Shown here piece by piece: positions 19,182 through 27,029 of a DNA stretch of 64,000 nucleotides (its first letter is position 1; each line of letters starts with the position of its first letter). The DNA is taken from contig JAAETH010000618.1 in assembly GCA_024228575.1 (NCBI GenBank), positions 1-64,000 of the forward strand, given 5' to 3'. A model generated the notes under the pieces. The model saw only the letters and a list, made by a program, of their open reading frames with translations, was not told the DNA's origin and ran no database searches. Origin of the DNA: Actinomycetes bacterium (lineage in GTDB: Bacteria; Actinomycetota; Acidimicrobiia; Acidimicrobiales; Poriferisodalaceae). A program made the translations under genes and the position numbers.

Positions 19182-20023
19182 GCGTCGAAGACTGCGATCG
19201 GTTCGGGGTTGCGGTTGTTCATGATCGAGTCATGTTGGTCGGCGAGGCGTGCCACCATCTCCATGTCGGTGAAGATCCAGAACCTGTTGTTGGTGATCGC
19301 GTCGTACACCTGGTCGGCGACCGACTCTGGGCTCTTCCCGTTGCGGAGCACGTCGTGTAGCCAGACCTGTGTGGCTTCGTGGTCCGGCGTGAGCTCCTCG
19401 AGTGAGTTGGGAGCCGCCCACTCGGGTCGGTTGCGCTCTGATTTTGCGATGTCGGTGTCTACCCAACCTGGGCACAAACACGAGACACCGACGCCCGTGT
19501 TCTTCGACTGCATGCTTTGGAAGAGGCCGGTTGTGATGCCGACCACCGCCCACTTGCTCGCCGAGTAGGCGGAGTGTCCTGGAAGGTGACCGGCCATCGA
19601 CGCGGTGTTGACGATGTGGCCTTCGCCCTGCTCGATGAGGCGGGGGAGGAATACCCGGTGACCGTGGATGACGCCCCACAGGTTGACGTCGATGACCCAC
19701 TTCCAGTCGGCGGTGCGAAGATCGTCCGATCCGAGGTTGCCGGCAACTCCAGCGTTGTTGCACACCACGTGGACGGTGTCGAACGCGTCGAAGGTCGCGG
19801 CGGCAAGTTCATCCATCGAGTCATCCTTGCTGACGTCGGCGACGACACTCAGCACCTCGCCTCCGTGCGAGCGCACCTCCTCGACCGCCGCGTCGAGGCG
19901 CGGCTCCTCGACATCGGTCATGACCACCTTCATGCCTGCGCGCGCCAGGCGGTCGGCAAACGACTTGCCCATACCGCTGGCGGCCCCGGTGACGACTGCG
20001 ACCTTGCCCTCTAGGTTCTCCAT
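19178..20023 (-). CDS. Short-chain dehydrogenase/reductase
   Basis: A 281-residue classical SDR. The cofactor motif TGAASGMGKS is at 13-22, NNAGVAGN follows, and the catalytic Ser and YSASK (Tyr, Lys) are present. An acidic residue after the second strand (TDVEEPRL) favours NAD(H). The long C-terminal tail is common in actinobacterial SDRs acting on lipid or steroid-type alcohols, but the substrate is not known. It reads on the same strand 13 bases after the thioesterase-like gene, so the two may be co-transcribed. Confidence 0.85.
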   Translation of the reverse strand: MENLEGKVAVVTGAASGMGKSFADRLARAGMKVVMTDVEEPRLDAAVEEVRSHGGEVLSVVADVSKDDSMDELAAATFDAFDTVHVVCNNAGVAGNLGSDDLRTADWKWVIDVNLWGVIHGHRVFLPRLIEQGEGHIVNTASMAGHLPGHSAYSASKWAVVGITTGLFQSMQSKNTGVGVSCLCPGWVDTDIAKSERNRPEWAAPNSLEELTPDHEATQVWLHDVLRNGKSPESVADQVYDAITNNRFWIFTDMEMVARLADQHDSIMNNRNPEPIAVFDA

Positions 20024-20036
20024 GGCAGCGAGAGTA

Positions 20037-20459
20037 TTACCGTGGTGACAACAGGGCATAGCCGCCGGTTGCGTGGGCGACGGGACGCTCGGGAGATCCA
20101 TCGATCCAGAGGTCGACGCGGCCGGTCATGCGAGTGCGTCCGGCCCGCAGCAACGTCGCCCGTCCCAGCAGGTCGCTACCGGTCGCCGGACGGAGGAAGT
20201 CGATCGAGATGTTCGACGTGACCGCCATCGGCTCGAGACCGATGACGCTGAACGCCAGGTACCAGAGGGCAACGTCGGCCACCGCGAACTGGGTCGGCCC
20301 GGCGATGAGACCCCCAGGACGCAGCTTCGACTCGTCGAAGGGCCAGCGTGCCACGGCCATGCCCTCGGCGATCTCGACGCAGCGCATCCCCTCGGCATAG
20401 ATGGCCGGATACGTTTCGGCCACCAAGGCATTGACCTCTTCGGTGCTGGGAACAGCCAT
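20037..20459 (-). CDS. PaaI-type hotdog thioesterase-like protein
   Basis: A 140-residue single hotdog domain. The GGLIAGPTQFAVADVALWYL segment matches the PaaI active-site helix region (HGG-type motif with Gly in place of His), and SNISIDFLRPATGSDLLGRATLLRAGR is the typical long strand pair. Such proteins hydrolyse acyl-CoA thioesters. It lies between the M20 hydrolase (24 bases upstream on this strand) and the SDR gene, so it may belong to the same transcript. Confidence 0.75.
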   Translation of the reverse strand: MAVPSTEEVNALVAETYPAIYAEGMRCVEIAEGMAVARWPFDESKLRPGGLIAGPTQFAVADVALWYLAFSVIGLEPMAVTSNISIDFLRPATGSDLLGRATLLRAGRTRMTGRVDLWIDGSPERPVAHATGGYALLSPR

Positions 20460-20483
20460 GACCCGCGATCGTAGGGCGTGCGG

Positions 20484-22022
20484 TCAGGAGCCGGCGGCGT
20501 AAGCGCTCGGGAAGCGGCTCATGAACGCGATGGCCAGGCGGAGTTCGCGCTGGTCTGTGCACTCTCCGATCTTGTGGGTGTTCTGTTCACAGCCCGCCCC
20601 GATGCCGAACATCGCCGGGTGTTTGTACTCGCCGGCCTGAACCCAGGACTTGTGTTCTGGCACGTCGAATGAGTCGTCATCGGTTCGGATCGGGAATCCG
20701 ACGCCGTCGGTCGAGAAGATCCACCGGTCGACCCTGACCTCGGCACGCATGCCTCCGCCCTCGGTCACCGGAGTCTCGATGTTGGGAGCCACGACCGAGT
20801 CGTAGACCGACACCGCTGTCTGGATCGCCTGATGTTCCTCCGGTGTGGCCCAGCCCATGTAGATCTGATCGTTGCCCAGCACGTAGCCACGCCACGACGG
20901 CTCGTTGTATGTGGGGATCGATATGTCGACCGTCAGGCCTGCGGCTCTTGCTGTGGCAACCGCGTCGAGTGCCTCGACATCGGCAACGGCCTGATCGGGG
21001 AGCTCGCCCACGGTCAGACGACGATCGAAACGGAACACGAAACGATCTGGTACAGCGCAGTCGGACGGTGTGTCGAGTGCAGACCACGACGCGGTGCGGG
21101 TGCCGTGGCCGAGGAATGGATCGTCGAGGAAACCATCGCGCTCGTCGTAGCGCCTGGCCGCCTCCGAGATGATCGCACCACCATATTCGAGGGGGTTCAG
21201 TCCTTCCCATGGCATGGAGCCGTGGCACGAACGCCCGGTGACTGCGACCTCGATCTGCATGCGGCCGCGTTGTCCTCGGTAGATGCCGAGAGCGCCCTTG
21301 TTTGCATCGCCCGTTCCCTCGGTGAGGATCACGACATCTGGGACGAGTTCGGGACCGGCACCCGGCAGCACCTCCCGAATCAAGTACATGGGTCCTGCGC
21401 CGTCGTTGTCCTCTTCGCAGGCCGTCGCGTAGGAACGAATGATGACACCTTCCAGGGCACCCTCGGATGTGAGCTCGAGCGCGATCTTGGTCGCCAGCAC
21501 CTGGGAAACGACGCCTCCGAGCTGGTCTGCCGAGCCGCGCCCGAAGATCAGATTGTCCCATTCGTCGTCTGGGGGAAGGTAGCCGAGTTGTGAACGAAGG
21601 AACTCGCGGTCGACGGATCCCTCGTCGACGAGGCCATCGTAGGCGTCGATCCCGACCAGCTTCTCGCGCCATGCGGCGGGAAGGGCCTTGACCGTGTCGC
21701 TGTGGCCGTCGAAATAGACCACACGTTTGTCGGCGGCGGCGATCCCGTCGTCGGGGTCGCTGACGGTCCACACGAGGTTCCCGAAATCGTCGAACCAGAC
21801 ATCGTCGGCGGAGCGAACCGCCTCGATCTCGACGATCTTGTCCTTCAAGTATTCGAGGCGAGGCCCCTCGTGGTTGCTCAGTCCACAGCTCGGGTCGCCA
21901 CCCTGGTCGACGGGAACGTCGACGAAGTCGGCGGGGATACGGATGACCTCGCGAAGGATCTCGGCGGCCAAGGGCAGGTACTCGGCGCTCAGCTCGGCGA
22001 TTCGTTGGTCGAGGTTGTTCAT
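20484..22022 (-). CDS. ygeY: M20-family hydrolase, YgeY type
   Basis: A 512-residue M20 metallohydrolase. Dinuclear metal ligands are visible as FDGHSDTV (His107, Asp109), GRGSADQLGG (Asp166) and CEEDNDGAG (Glu203/Glu204), with the dimerisation insert from about 260. E. coli YgeY-type proteins belong to a purine/uric-acid and diaminopropionate catabolic cluster along with YgeW and a carbamate kinase, the same neighbours found here. It is longer than the usual 400 residues, with an extra 60 residues near the first metal ligands. The start codon overlaps the carbamoyltransferase stop (ATGA), so the two are coupled. Confidence 0.82.
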   Translation of the reverse strand: MNNLDQRIAELSAEYLPLAAEILREVIRIPADFVDVPVDQGGDPSCGLSNHEGPRLEYLKDKIVEIEAVRSADDVWFDDFGNLVWTVSDPDDGIAAADKRVVYFDGHSDTVKALPAAWREKLVGIDAYDGLVDEGSVDREFLRSQLGYLPPDDEWDNLIFGRGSADQLGGVVSQVLATKIALELTSEGALEGVIIRSYATACEEDNDGAGPMYLIREVLPGAGPELVPDVVILTEGTGDANKGALGIYRGQRGRMQIEVAVTGRSCHGSMPWEGLNPLEYGGAIISEAARRYDERDGFLDDPFLGHGTRTASWSALDTPSDCAVPDRFVFRFDRRLTVGELPDQAVADVEALDAVATARAAGLTVDISIPTYNEPSWRGYVLGNDQIYMGWATPEEHQAIQTAVSVYDSVVAPNIETPVTEGGGMRAEVRVDRWIFSTDGVGFPIRTDDDSFDVPEHKSWVQAGEYKHPAMFGIGAGCEQNTHKIGECTDQRELRLAIAFMSRFPSAYAAGS

Positions 22023-23167
22023 CAGATCTGGTCCTGTGCTTCGTTGGCGAGTGTGTGCAGGGCCGATTTCAGATCGGGGACCTTGCCGCCGGCGAGCAGC
22101 GCCATGACGACATACACCTTCCAGTTGGCCTCGCGTGCGACGTTGACGGTGTGCTTCGACATGACACCGGGGGTTACCTCGGCGCCGATGTCGGCTGGCA
22201 GGCAGTGCATGTACAAGGCATCGCCCCCACTGGTGAGGCCCATGCGGCGTTCGTCGCAGATCCAGTCGGTGTGCATGGCGTTGCGTTCGAGCGCCTTCTG
22301 CTCGATGTTGGCCATTTCGGCCTTGTCGCCCGCAGCGTTGGCATCGACACGCTCGAGCATCAGGTCGTAGGCTCCCCAGCTCTTGGGGTAGACGATGTCG
22401 GCGTCCTGGAAGGCCTCATCCATGTCGTCGACGACGCGGAACGACCCGCCTCCGCCGGCGTTCGACTCGGCTGCCGACACACACTCGTCCATCAGCTGGT
22501 ATCCGGGCGGGTGGGCGAGGGTGACGTCGGCTCCGAAACGGGTCATCAGGGTGATGATGCCCTGGGGTACCGACAGCGGCTTGGCGTACGAGGGCGAGTA
22601 GGCCCACGTCATGGCGATCTTCTTGCCCGCCAGATCGCCGAAGTTCTCCTCCATCCAGAGAAGGTCGGCCATGCTCTGGGTCGGGTGGTCGATATCGCAC
22701 TGCAGGTTGACGATGGGCACCCGGCGTGAGTCGTCGGTGGCATCGAGGTAGTCGTCGATGCCCTTCTTGATGTCGCGGATGAATGTGTTGCCTTCGCCCA
22801 GAATGAGGTCGTGGCGGATGCCCATGGCGTGGGCGTTCATGCCGAGCATCGCTCCGGTCTCGATGGCGGTTTCACCATGTGACACCTGGGTGGAGGAGCC
22901 ATCGACGATGACGGGATGCATGCCCAACCTGCTGGCCGCTCCCGCCCAGGCGCTCTTGGTGCGAGTCGACTGGTCGAAGAACACGGCCCAAGCGAGCTCG
23001 TGTTCACAGAGGGGAGCCTTGAGCCCCTGGCGGTCGAACTCGGCCAGAACACGGGCGAGATCGCGGATGGTGTCGAGTTCCTCGACGGACCAGTCCTGGG
23101 TCAGCAGCAGGCTCTGGCCGAACACGGCGTCGAGCCGTGCCTGGTCGAGCGATTCGAGCAGTTGCAT
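22022..23167 (-). CDS. ygeW: Knotted carbamoyltransferase, YgeW type
   Basis: A 381-residue member of the aspartate/ornithine carbamoyltransferase superfamily. The carbamoyl-phosphate loop is FDQSTRTKS (Ser67-Thr-Arg-Thr-Lys71), the second-domain motif is CDIDHPTQSMADLLWMEE, and MHCLPADIG ends the active site. The STRTKSAWAG form and the length fit YgeW rather than ArgF or PyrB. YgeW's physiological substrate is still debated, with a ureido-type compound proposed. A clear AAGGAG lies seven bases before ATG 23167, which fixes the start. It is downstream of the carbamate kinase by 49 bases and overlaps the M20 hydrolase. Confidence 0.85.
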   Translation of the reverse strand: MQLLESLDQARLDAVFGQSLLLTQDWSVEELDTIRDLARVLAEFDRQGLKAPLCEHELAWAVFFDQSTRTKSAWAGAASRLGMHPVIVDGSSTQVSHGETAIETGAMLGMNAHAMGIRHDLILGEGNTFIRDIKKGIDDYLDATDDSRRVPIVNLQCDIDHPTQSMADLLWMEENFGDLAGKKIAMTWAYSPSYAKPLSVPQGIITLMTRFGADVTLAHPPGYQLMDECVSAAESNAGGGGSFRVVDDMDEAFQDADIVYPKSWGAYDLMLERVDANAAGDKAEMANIEQKALERNAMHTDWICDERRMGLTSGGDALYMHCLPADIGAEVTPGVMSKHTVNVAREANWKVYVVMALLAGGKVPDLKSALHTLANEAQDQI

Positions 23168-23216
23168 CTGGGTGCTCCTTCGGGTTCTGGTCGATATCTG
23201 GCCGCGGTCACCCGTT

Positions 23217-24170
23217 TCAGCCGCGGCGTATGTGTGTTCCTGCATCGCCGTTCATTGCGGCGACGAGATCTTCGGGAAGGCAGATGATGGCTTCTCCATC
23301 GATGGCCTCGAGAAAGTCGATCGCTGCCTCGATCTTTGGACCCATGCTGCCGGCGGCGAACTCGCCCGCCTCTGCGAACGAACGGGCCTGGCTGACGGTC
23401 ATCTCGTCGTGGGCGACCGGATCTTCGGAGTAGAAGCCTGTGTAGACACGGTCGACGCTGGTGGTGATGACGAGGCACTTGGCTTCGAGGCCGACCGCGA
23501 GCAACATGCTGACCCTGTCCTTGTCGATGACCGCCTCGAGCCCGACGATGTTCTCGTCGGCGTCGTGGCTGACCGGAATGCCTCCTCCACCACAACAGAT
23601 GACGGTGATGCCCAGGTCGTTCAGCTGACGAATGGTCTCGAGCTGAACGATACGTTGGGGTTGAGGCGAGGGGACGACCCTGCGCACGCCACGTTTGGGA
23701 TCGGCCATGGTGCGCCAACCACGTTCGGCGGCCAGGGCCTCGGCTTCCTCTGGGGTGTAGAAGCGGCCGATCGGCTTGTTGGGGTTCTCGAAAGCCGGGT
23801 CCTTCGGGTCGACCTCGACCTCGGTCACGATCGTGACGACGCGCCCATGGTTTGCGCGTCGCCTCAGGACGCCTCGAAGGGACCGCTCGATCATGTATCC
23901 CATCGCGCCTTGGGAATCGGCGACGAGAGAGTCGAGGGGGACCTCGGGAAGCTCGGCGCTGGCGAGCTCCGAACGAAGCTGCATGAAGCCGACCTGGGGT
24001 CCGTTGCCGTGGGTGAGGACCACGCGTTCGCCCCGATCGAGAAGGTCGGCCAAGGGCGACATGGCCGCCTTCGTGATCTCGAACTGGTTCGCGACCGTCG
24101 GCGGCAGATCGGGATCGAGCAAGGAATGCCCACCGATCGCAACGACGGTGAGTTGAGTCGATTCGGCCAT
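23217..24170 (-). CDS. arcC: Carbamate kinase
   Basis: A 317-residue amino-acid-kinase-fold protein. AIGGHSLL (11-18) replaces the common AxGGNAL, THGNGPQVG (53-61) binds carbamoyl phosphate, and CCGGGGIPV, IDKD and the C-terminal GSMGPK with DLVAAMNGDAGTHI are the carbamate-kinase motifs. It converts carbamoyl phosphate plus ADP to ATP, ammonia and CO2. First gene of the set running kinase, carbamoyltransferase, M20 hydrolase; the pathway would release carbamoyl phosphate from a ureido compound and harvest ATP. It is divergent from the kinase-like gene at 24259. Confidence 0.9.
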   Translation of the reverse strand: MAESTQLTVVAIGGHSLLDPDLPPTVANQFEITKAAMSPLADLLDRGERVVLTHGNGPQVGFMQLRSELASAELPEVPLDSLVADSQGAMGYMIERSLRGVLRRRANHGRVVTIVTEVEVDPKDPAFENPNKPIGRFYTPEEAEALAAERGWRTMADPKRGVRRVVPSPQPQRIVQLETIRQLNDLGITVICCGGGGIPVSHDADENIVGLEAVIDKDRVSMLLAVGLEAKCLVITTSVDRVYTGFYSEDPVAHDEMTVSQARSFAEAGEFAAGSMGPKIEAAIDFLEAIDGEAIICLPEDLVAAMNGDAGTHIRRG

Positions 24171-24258
24171 GACCCGCGATACTAGGCGCCTGTTTCAACA
24201 AGGTGTGGAAAAGCAGATCGAAAGGGTCCAAGGTCCTAACATCGAGCGAGGTATGCGC

Positions 24259-25428
24259 ATGGGAAAACGTCGACACATACCGCAGCTCGAATCCGAGTTC
24301 ACGGCGCAGTGGCTTGGGGAGGTCTTGTCACCGCCTGGGGGTACACGTCTCGCCGGTGTCCGGACGGAGCCGGTCGGACACGGCATCGGCTTCATCGGCG
24401 ATCTGTTCCGCTGTCACCTTCAGTGGATCCACTCAGAGCAGGCCTTGGCCAAGGATCTACCCGACTCGGTCATCGTCAAGGTCCCGGCGCTCCACGACGA
24501 CAACAGGGCGGTCGGCGAGGCACTCCAGGTCTACGAACGCGAAATTGTCGCCTACCGCGACCTGGGCGAGCGCATGGGCCTGCCGATGCCGCAGTTCCAC
24601 CATGCCGACTTCGATCCCCATCCCGCACCCTGGATCGATCGGCTGGTCGAGAAGTTGTTCACCCGCCTGCCCGTGAGGGGGGTCAACTGGGTGATCATGC
24701 GGTTCATCGGGTTGTCGAAGAGGAGCAGACGCCGCTACGTCATCGTGATGGAGGACATAGCCGATGCCCGCCCGCCTGCACAGCTCGATGGCGGCTCGAT
24801 CGATGACGCCCTCGCTGGTCTAGGTGTTCTGGCCGGGTTCCACGCCACCAATTGGATGTCGAACGAGACCACAGAGGCATCTGAGCTGATCTGGCCCATC
24901 GAACGAACACCTCGCCTCTGGCAGGCCAGCTACATCCGCAATCGCGACGAGTTCATCGAACGGTTCCGCGACGTCATCGGCGACGAGCTCATCGCTCGCC
25001 TCGACGACGTACAGGAGCGAATTCCAGAGCTCACAGAAGTGCTCGGGTCCAAACCGTGGACCTTGCAGCACGGCGATTTCCGGCTCGACAACATCTTGTA
25101 CCGGCCCGATGGGTCTCTGGTGGTTGTCGACTTTCAGCTGATCGGCAGGGGTCGCGCCGGCTGGGATGTTGCCTACCTCATCACGACGGCACTTCATCCC
25201 GAACATCGTGAAGCCGAAGAACAGATGTTGCGCCACTATCACAACGCCCTGGTATCGGCTGGTGTCGACGACTACCCGTGGGGGATGTTCTGTTCGGATG
25301 TCGAGGCGAGCAAGATGGTTCTCGCCCATCGGATGGTCTGCTCCTCCGATGTGCTGAATACCCAGATGTCGGACCAGCCCGACTCGTTCGTAGATCTCTT
25401 GGTCAAACGTGTTGTCGGCTGGATCTAG
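24259..25428 (+). CDS. Aminoglycoside-phosphotransferase-like kinase (APH/CHK family)
   Basis: A 389-residue protein with the bacterial small-molecule-kinase fold. The catalytic loop is QHGDFRLDNILY and the metal Asp is in VVVDFQLIGRG, followed by DVAYLI, which is typical of APH and CHK kinases in actinobacterial lipid and sterol regions. The N-lobe is present (VIVKVPALHDDNR, YEREIVAYRDLG). The substrate is not known, perhaps an alcohol or lipid. ATG 24259 has GAGG seven bases upstream; ATG 24253 is possible. It converges on the MttB-like gene with 10 bases between stops. Confidence 0.82.
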   Translation: MGKRRHIPQLESEFTAQWLGEVLSPPGGTRLAGVRTEPVGHGIGFIGDLFRCHLQWIHSEQALAKDLPDSVIVKVPALHDDNRAVGEALQVYEREIVAYRDLGERMGLPMPQFHHADFDPHPAPWIDRLVEKLFTRLPVRGVNWVIMRFIGLSKRSRRRYVIVMEDIADARPPAQLDGGSIDDALAGLGVLAGFHATNWMSNETTEASELIWPIERTPRLWQASYIRNRDEFIERFRDVIGDELIARLDDVQERIPELTEVLGSKPWTLQHGDFRLDNILYRPDGSLVVVDFQLIGRGRAGWDVAYLITTALHPEHREAEEQMLRHYHNALVSAGVDDYPWGMFCSDVEASKMVLAHRMVCSSDVLNTQMSDQPDSFVDLLVKRVVGWI

Positions 25429-25438
25429 CCCTGCGGGT

Positions 25439-26956
25439 TCAGGGTTCCCCGGTGCCGATCTCTTCCTTGCGATGGGCGATGTACTCGTCGAGTTCGGCGC
25501 GGGCGGCCGGGTTGAGGGCCGGCTCGGTGTAGTCGTCGAGGGCGGTCTGCCACAATGCGGTTGCCCGTTGGGTCGTGTTCAATGATCCAGCTTCGGCCCA
25601 TGCGCCGTGGTTCTGCCAGTCGGAGAGCATCGGAGTGTAGAAGGCGTGTTCGTAGCGGGCCAGGGTGTGTTCGTCGCCGAAGAAGTGGCCACCTGTGGGA
25701 ACCCGCGACATGGCGTCGAAGCCGAGTTCGTCGGGCGATACATCGATGGGTGTGAGGAACTCCATCATGTGCTGGAGCATCTCGACGTCGAGAACGAGCT
25801 TCTCGTAGCTGGCCTGAAGGCCACCCTCCATCCAACCGGCTGCGTGGTAGACGAGGTTTGCTCCGCCGAGGACACATCCCCACAACGCCATCTGGGTCTC
25901 GTAGGCGGCCTGGGCGTCGACAGTATTTGATGCGCTCGCGGGCGAGGCCCGGTAGGGCAGGCCGTAGCGGCGTGCCAACTGGCCGCTGGCGACGTTTGCT
26001 TTGGCGTGTTCCGGCGTGCCGAATGCAGGTGCACCCGACCTCATGTCCACATTTGAGGTGAACGAGCCGTACAGAACGGGAGAACCGGGCCGAGTGAGCT
26101 GGGTCAAGGTGATGCCGAACAGGGCTTCTGCGTTCTGCTGGGTGAGAGCGGCGCCGAGTGTCGCCGGCGTCATGGCACCCATGAGCGTGAACGGGGTGAC
26201 CGACACGGGCTGGCCGAACTCGGACATCGTCATCAGGCCGAGGGCCATCTCCTCGTCGAAGCGGCGTGGTGAGTTGACGTTGATGACCGTGGCGACACCG
26301 GGGGAGTCGATCATCTCCTCGGGGCTGATCTGGCGGCCGATGGCCGTCATGTTGATGCCGTCGAGAGCGCGACCTCGACCGATCGACAAGGCGTGGAAAC
26401 ACAGGTCGCTGTACGTCAAGTTGGCGTCGTATGCATCGAGGTGGCGCGTGTTCGCGGGCAACTCGAGCGGTGAGGCGACCTGGTTGCCGATGATGTGGAT
26501 GGCGTTGAAGTAGTGCGCCAGTCGTATGAAGTTGCGATAGTCGTCGAGATTCGATGCCCGGCGGCCATCGATCTCGTCATGCACCGCGGGTGGCCCGGCC
26601 ACGAGGCCGAACGCCATGCGGTTTCCGCCGATGTTCAGGGCCTTGGCGGGGTTGCGAGAGGTGAGGGTGAACTCGGCGGGTGCTGAAGCGAGTGCTGCGT
26701 CGACGATGTCGCGTCCGACCCGGACCGTTTCACCCTCGACGATTGCGCCGGCGTCGGCGAACAGTCGGCGCGCTTCGGCACTCCACAGTTCGATCCCCAG
26801 CTCCTCGAGCACCCGCAGCGACGCCTCGTGGATGGTGTCGACCCCCTCGGGGTCGAGCACAGGCAATGTCCCGTGCGGGTTGTCGACCTGGCGCCATGGA
26901 AGCTGCCTGACGCGTGGCTGAGCTGCAGTCGACCGTGCCCGTCCTCGTCTTGCCAT
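25439..26956 (-). CDS. MttB-family (trimethylamine methyltransferase-like) protein
   Basis: About 505 residues of the MttB superfamily: ASLRVLEELGIEL at the front, then LTYSDLCFHALSIGRGRALDG and AGWMEGGLQASYEKLVLDVEMLQHM. Methanogen MttB has an in-frame amber codon for pyrrolysine; here the frame is uninterrupted, so it belongs to the non-pyrrolysine group, some of which demethylate glycine betaine, proline betaine or carnitine with a corrinoid partner. No corrinoid protein, reactivase or tetrahydrofolate methyltransferase gene is adjacent, so the substrate is open. The start at 26956 (ATG before a basic tract) was preferred; a start at 26980 would add eight residues. No good ribosome site is visible for either. 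Confidence 0.8.
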   Translation of the reverse strand: MARRGRARSTAAQPRVRQLPWRQVDNPHGTLPVLDPEGVDTIHEASLRVLEELGIELWSAEARRLFADAGAIVEGETVRVGRDIVDAALASAPAEFTLTSRNPAKALNIGGNRMAFGLVAGPPAVHDEIDGRRASNLDDYRNFIRLAHYFNAIHIIGNQVASPLELPANTRHLDAYDANLTYSDLCFHALSIGRGRALDGINMTAIGRQISPEEMIDSPGVATVINVNSPRRFDEEMALGLMTMSEFGQPVSVTPFTLMGAMTPATLGAALTQQNAEALFGITLTQLTRPGSPVLYGSFTSNVDMRSGAPAFGTPEHAKANVASGQLARRYGLPYRASPASASNTVDAQAAYETQMALWGCVLGGANLVYHAAGWMEGGLQASYEKLVLDVEMLQHMMEFLTPIDVSPDELGFDAMSRVPTGGHFFGDEHTLARYEHAFYTPMLSDWQNHGAWAEAGSLNTTQRATALWQTALDDYTEPALNPAARAELDEYIAHRKEEIGTGEP

Positions 26957-27029
26957 GGACGCCGACGGTAGTTGCGGCAACCACGGCGCATGTGGATCTG
27001 CCGTAGGCCGGGAAGTGTGGTGTCCGGAA

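Noticed and set aside
25439-26956. Pyrrolysine-containing MttB
   Set aside because: The frame has no internal amber codon and no pyl genes are present.
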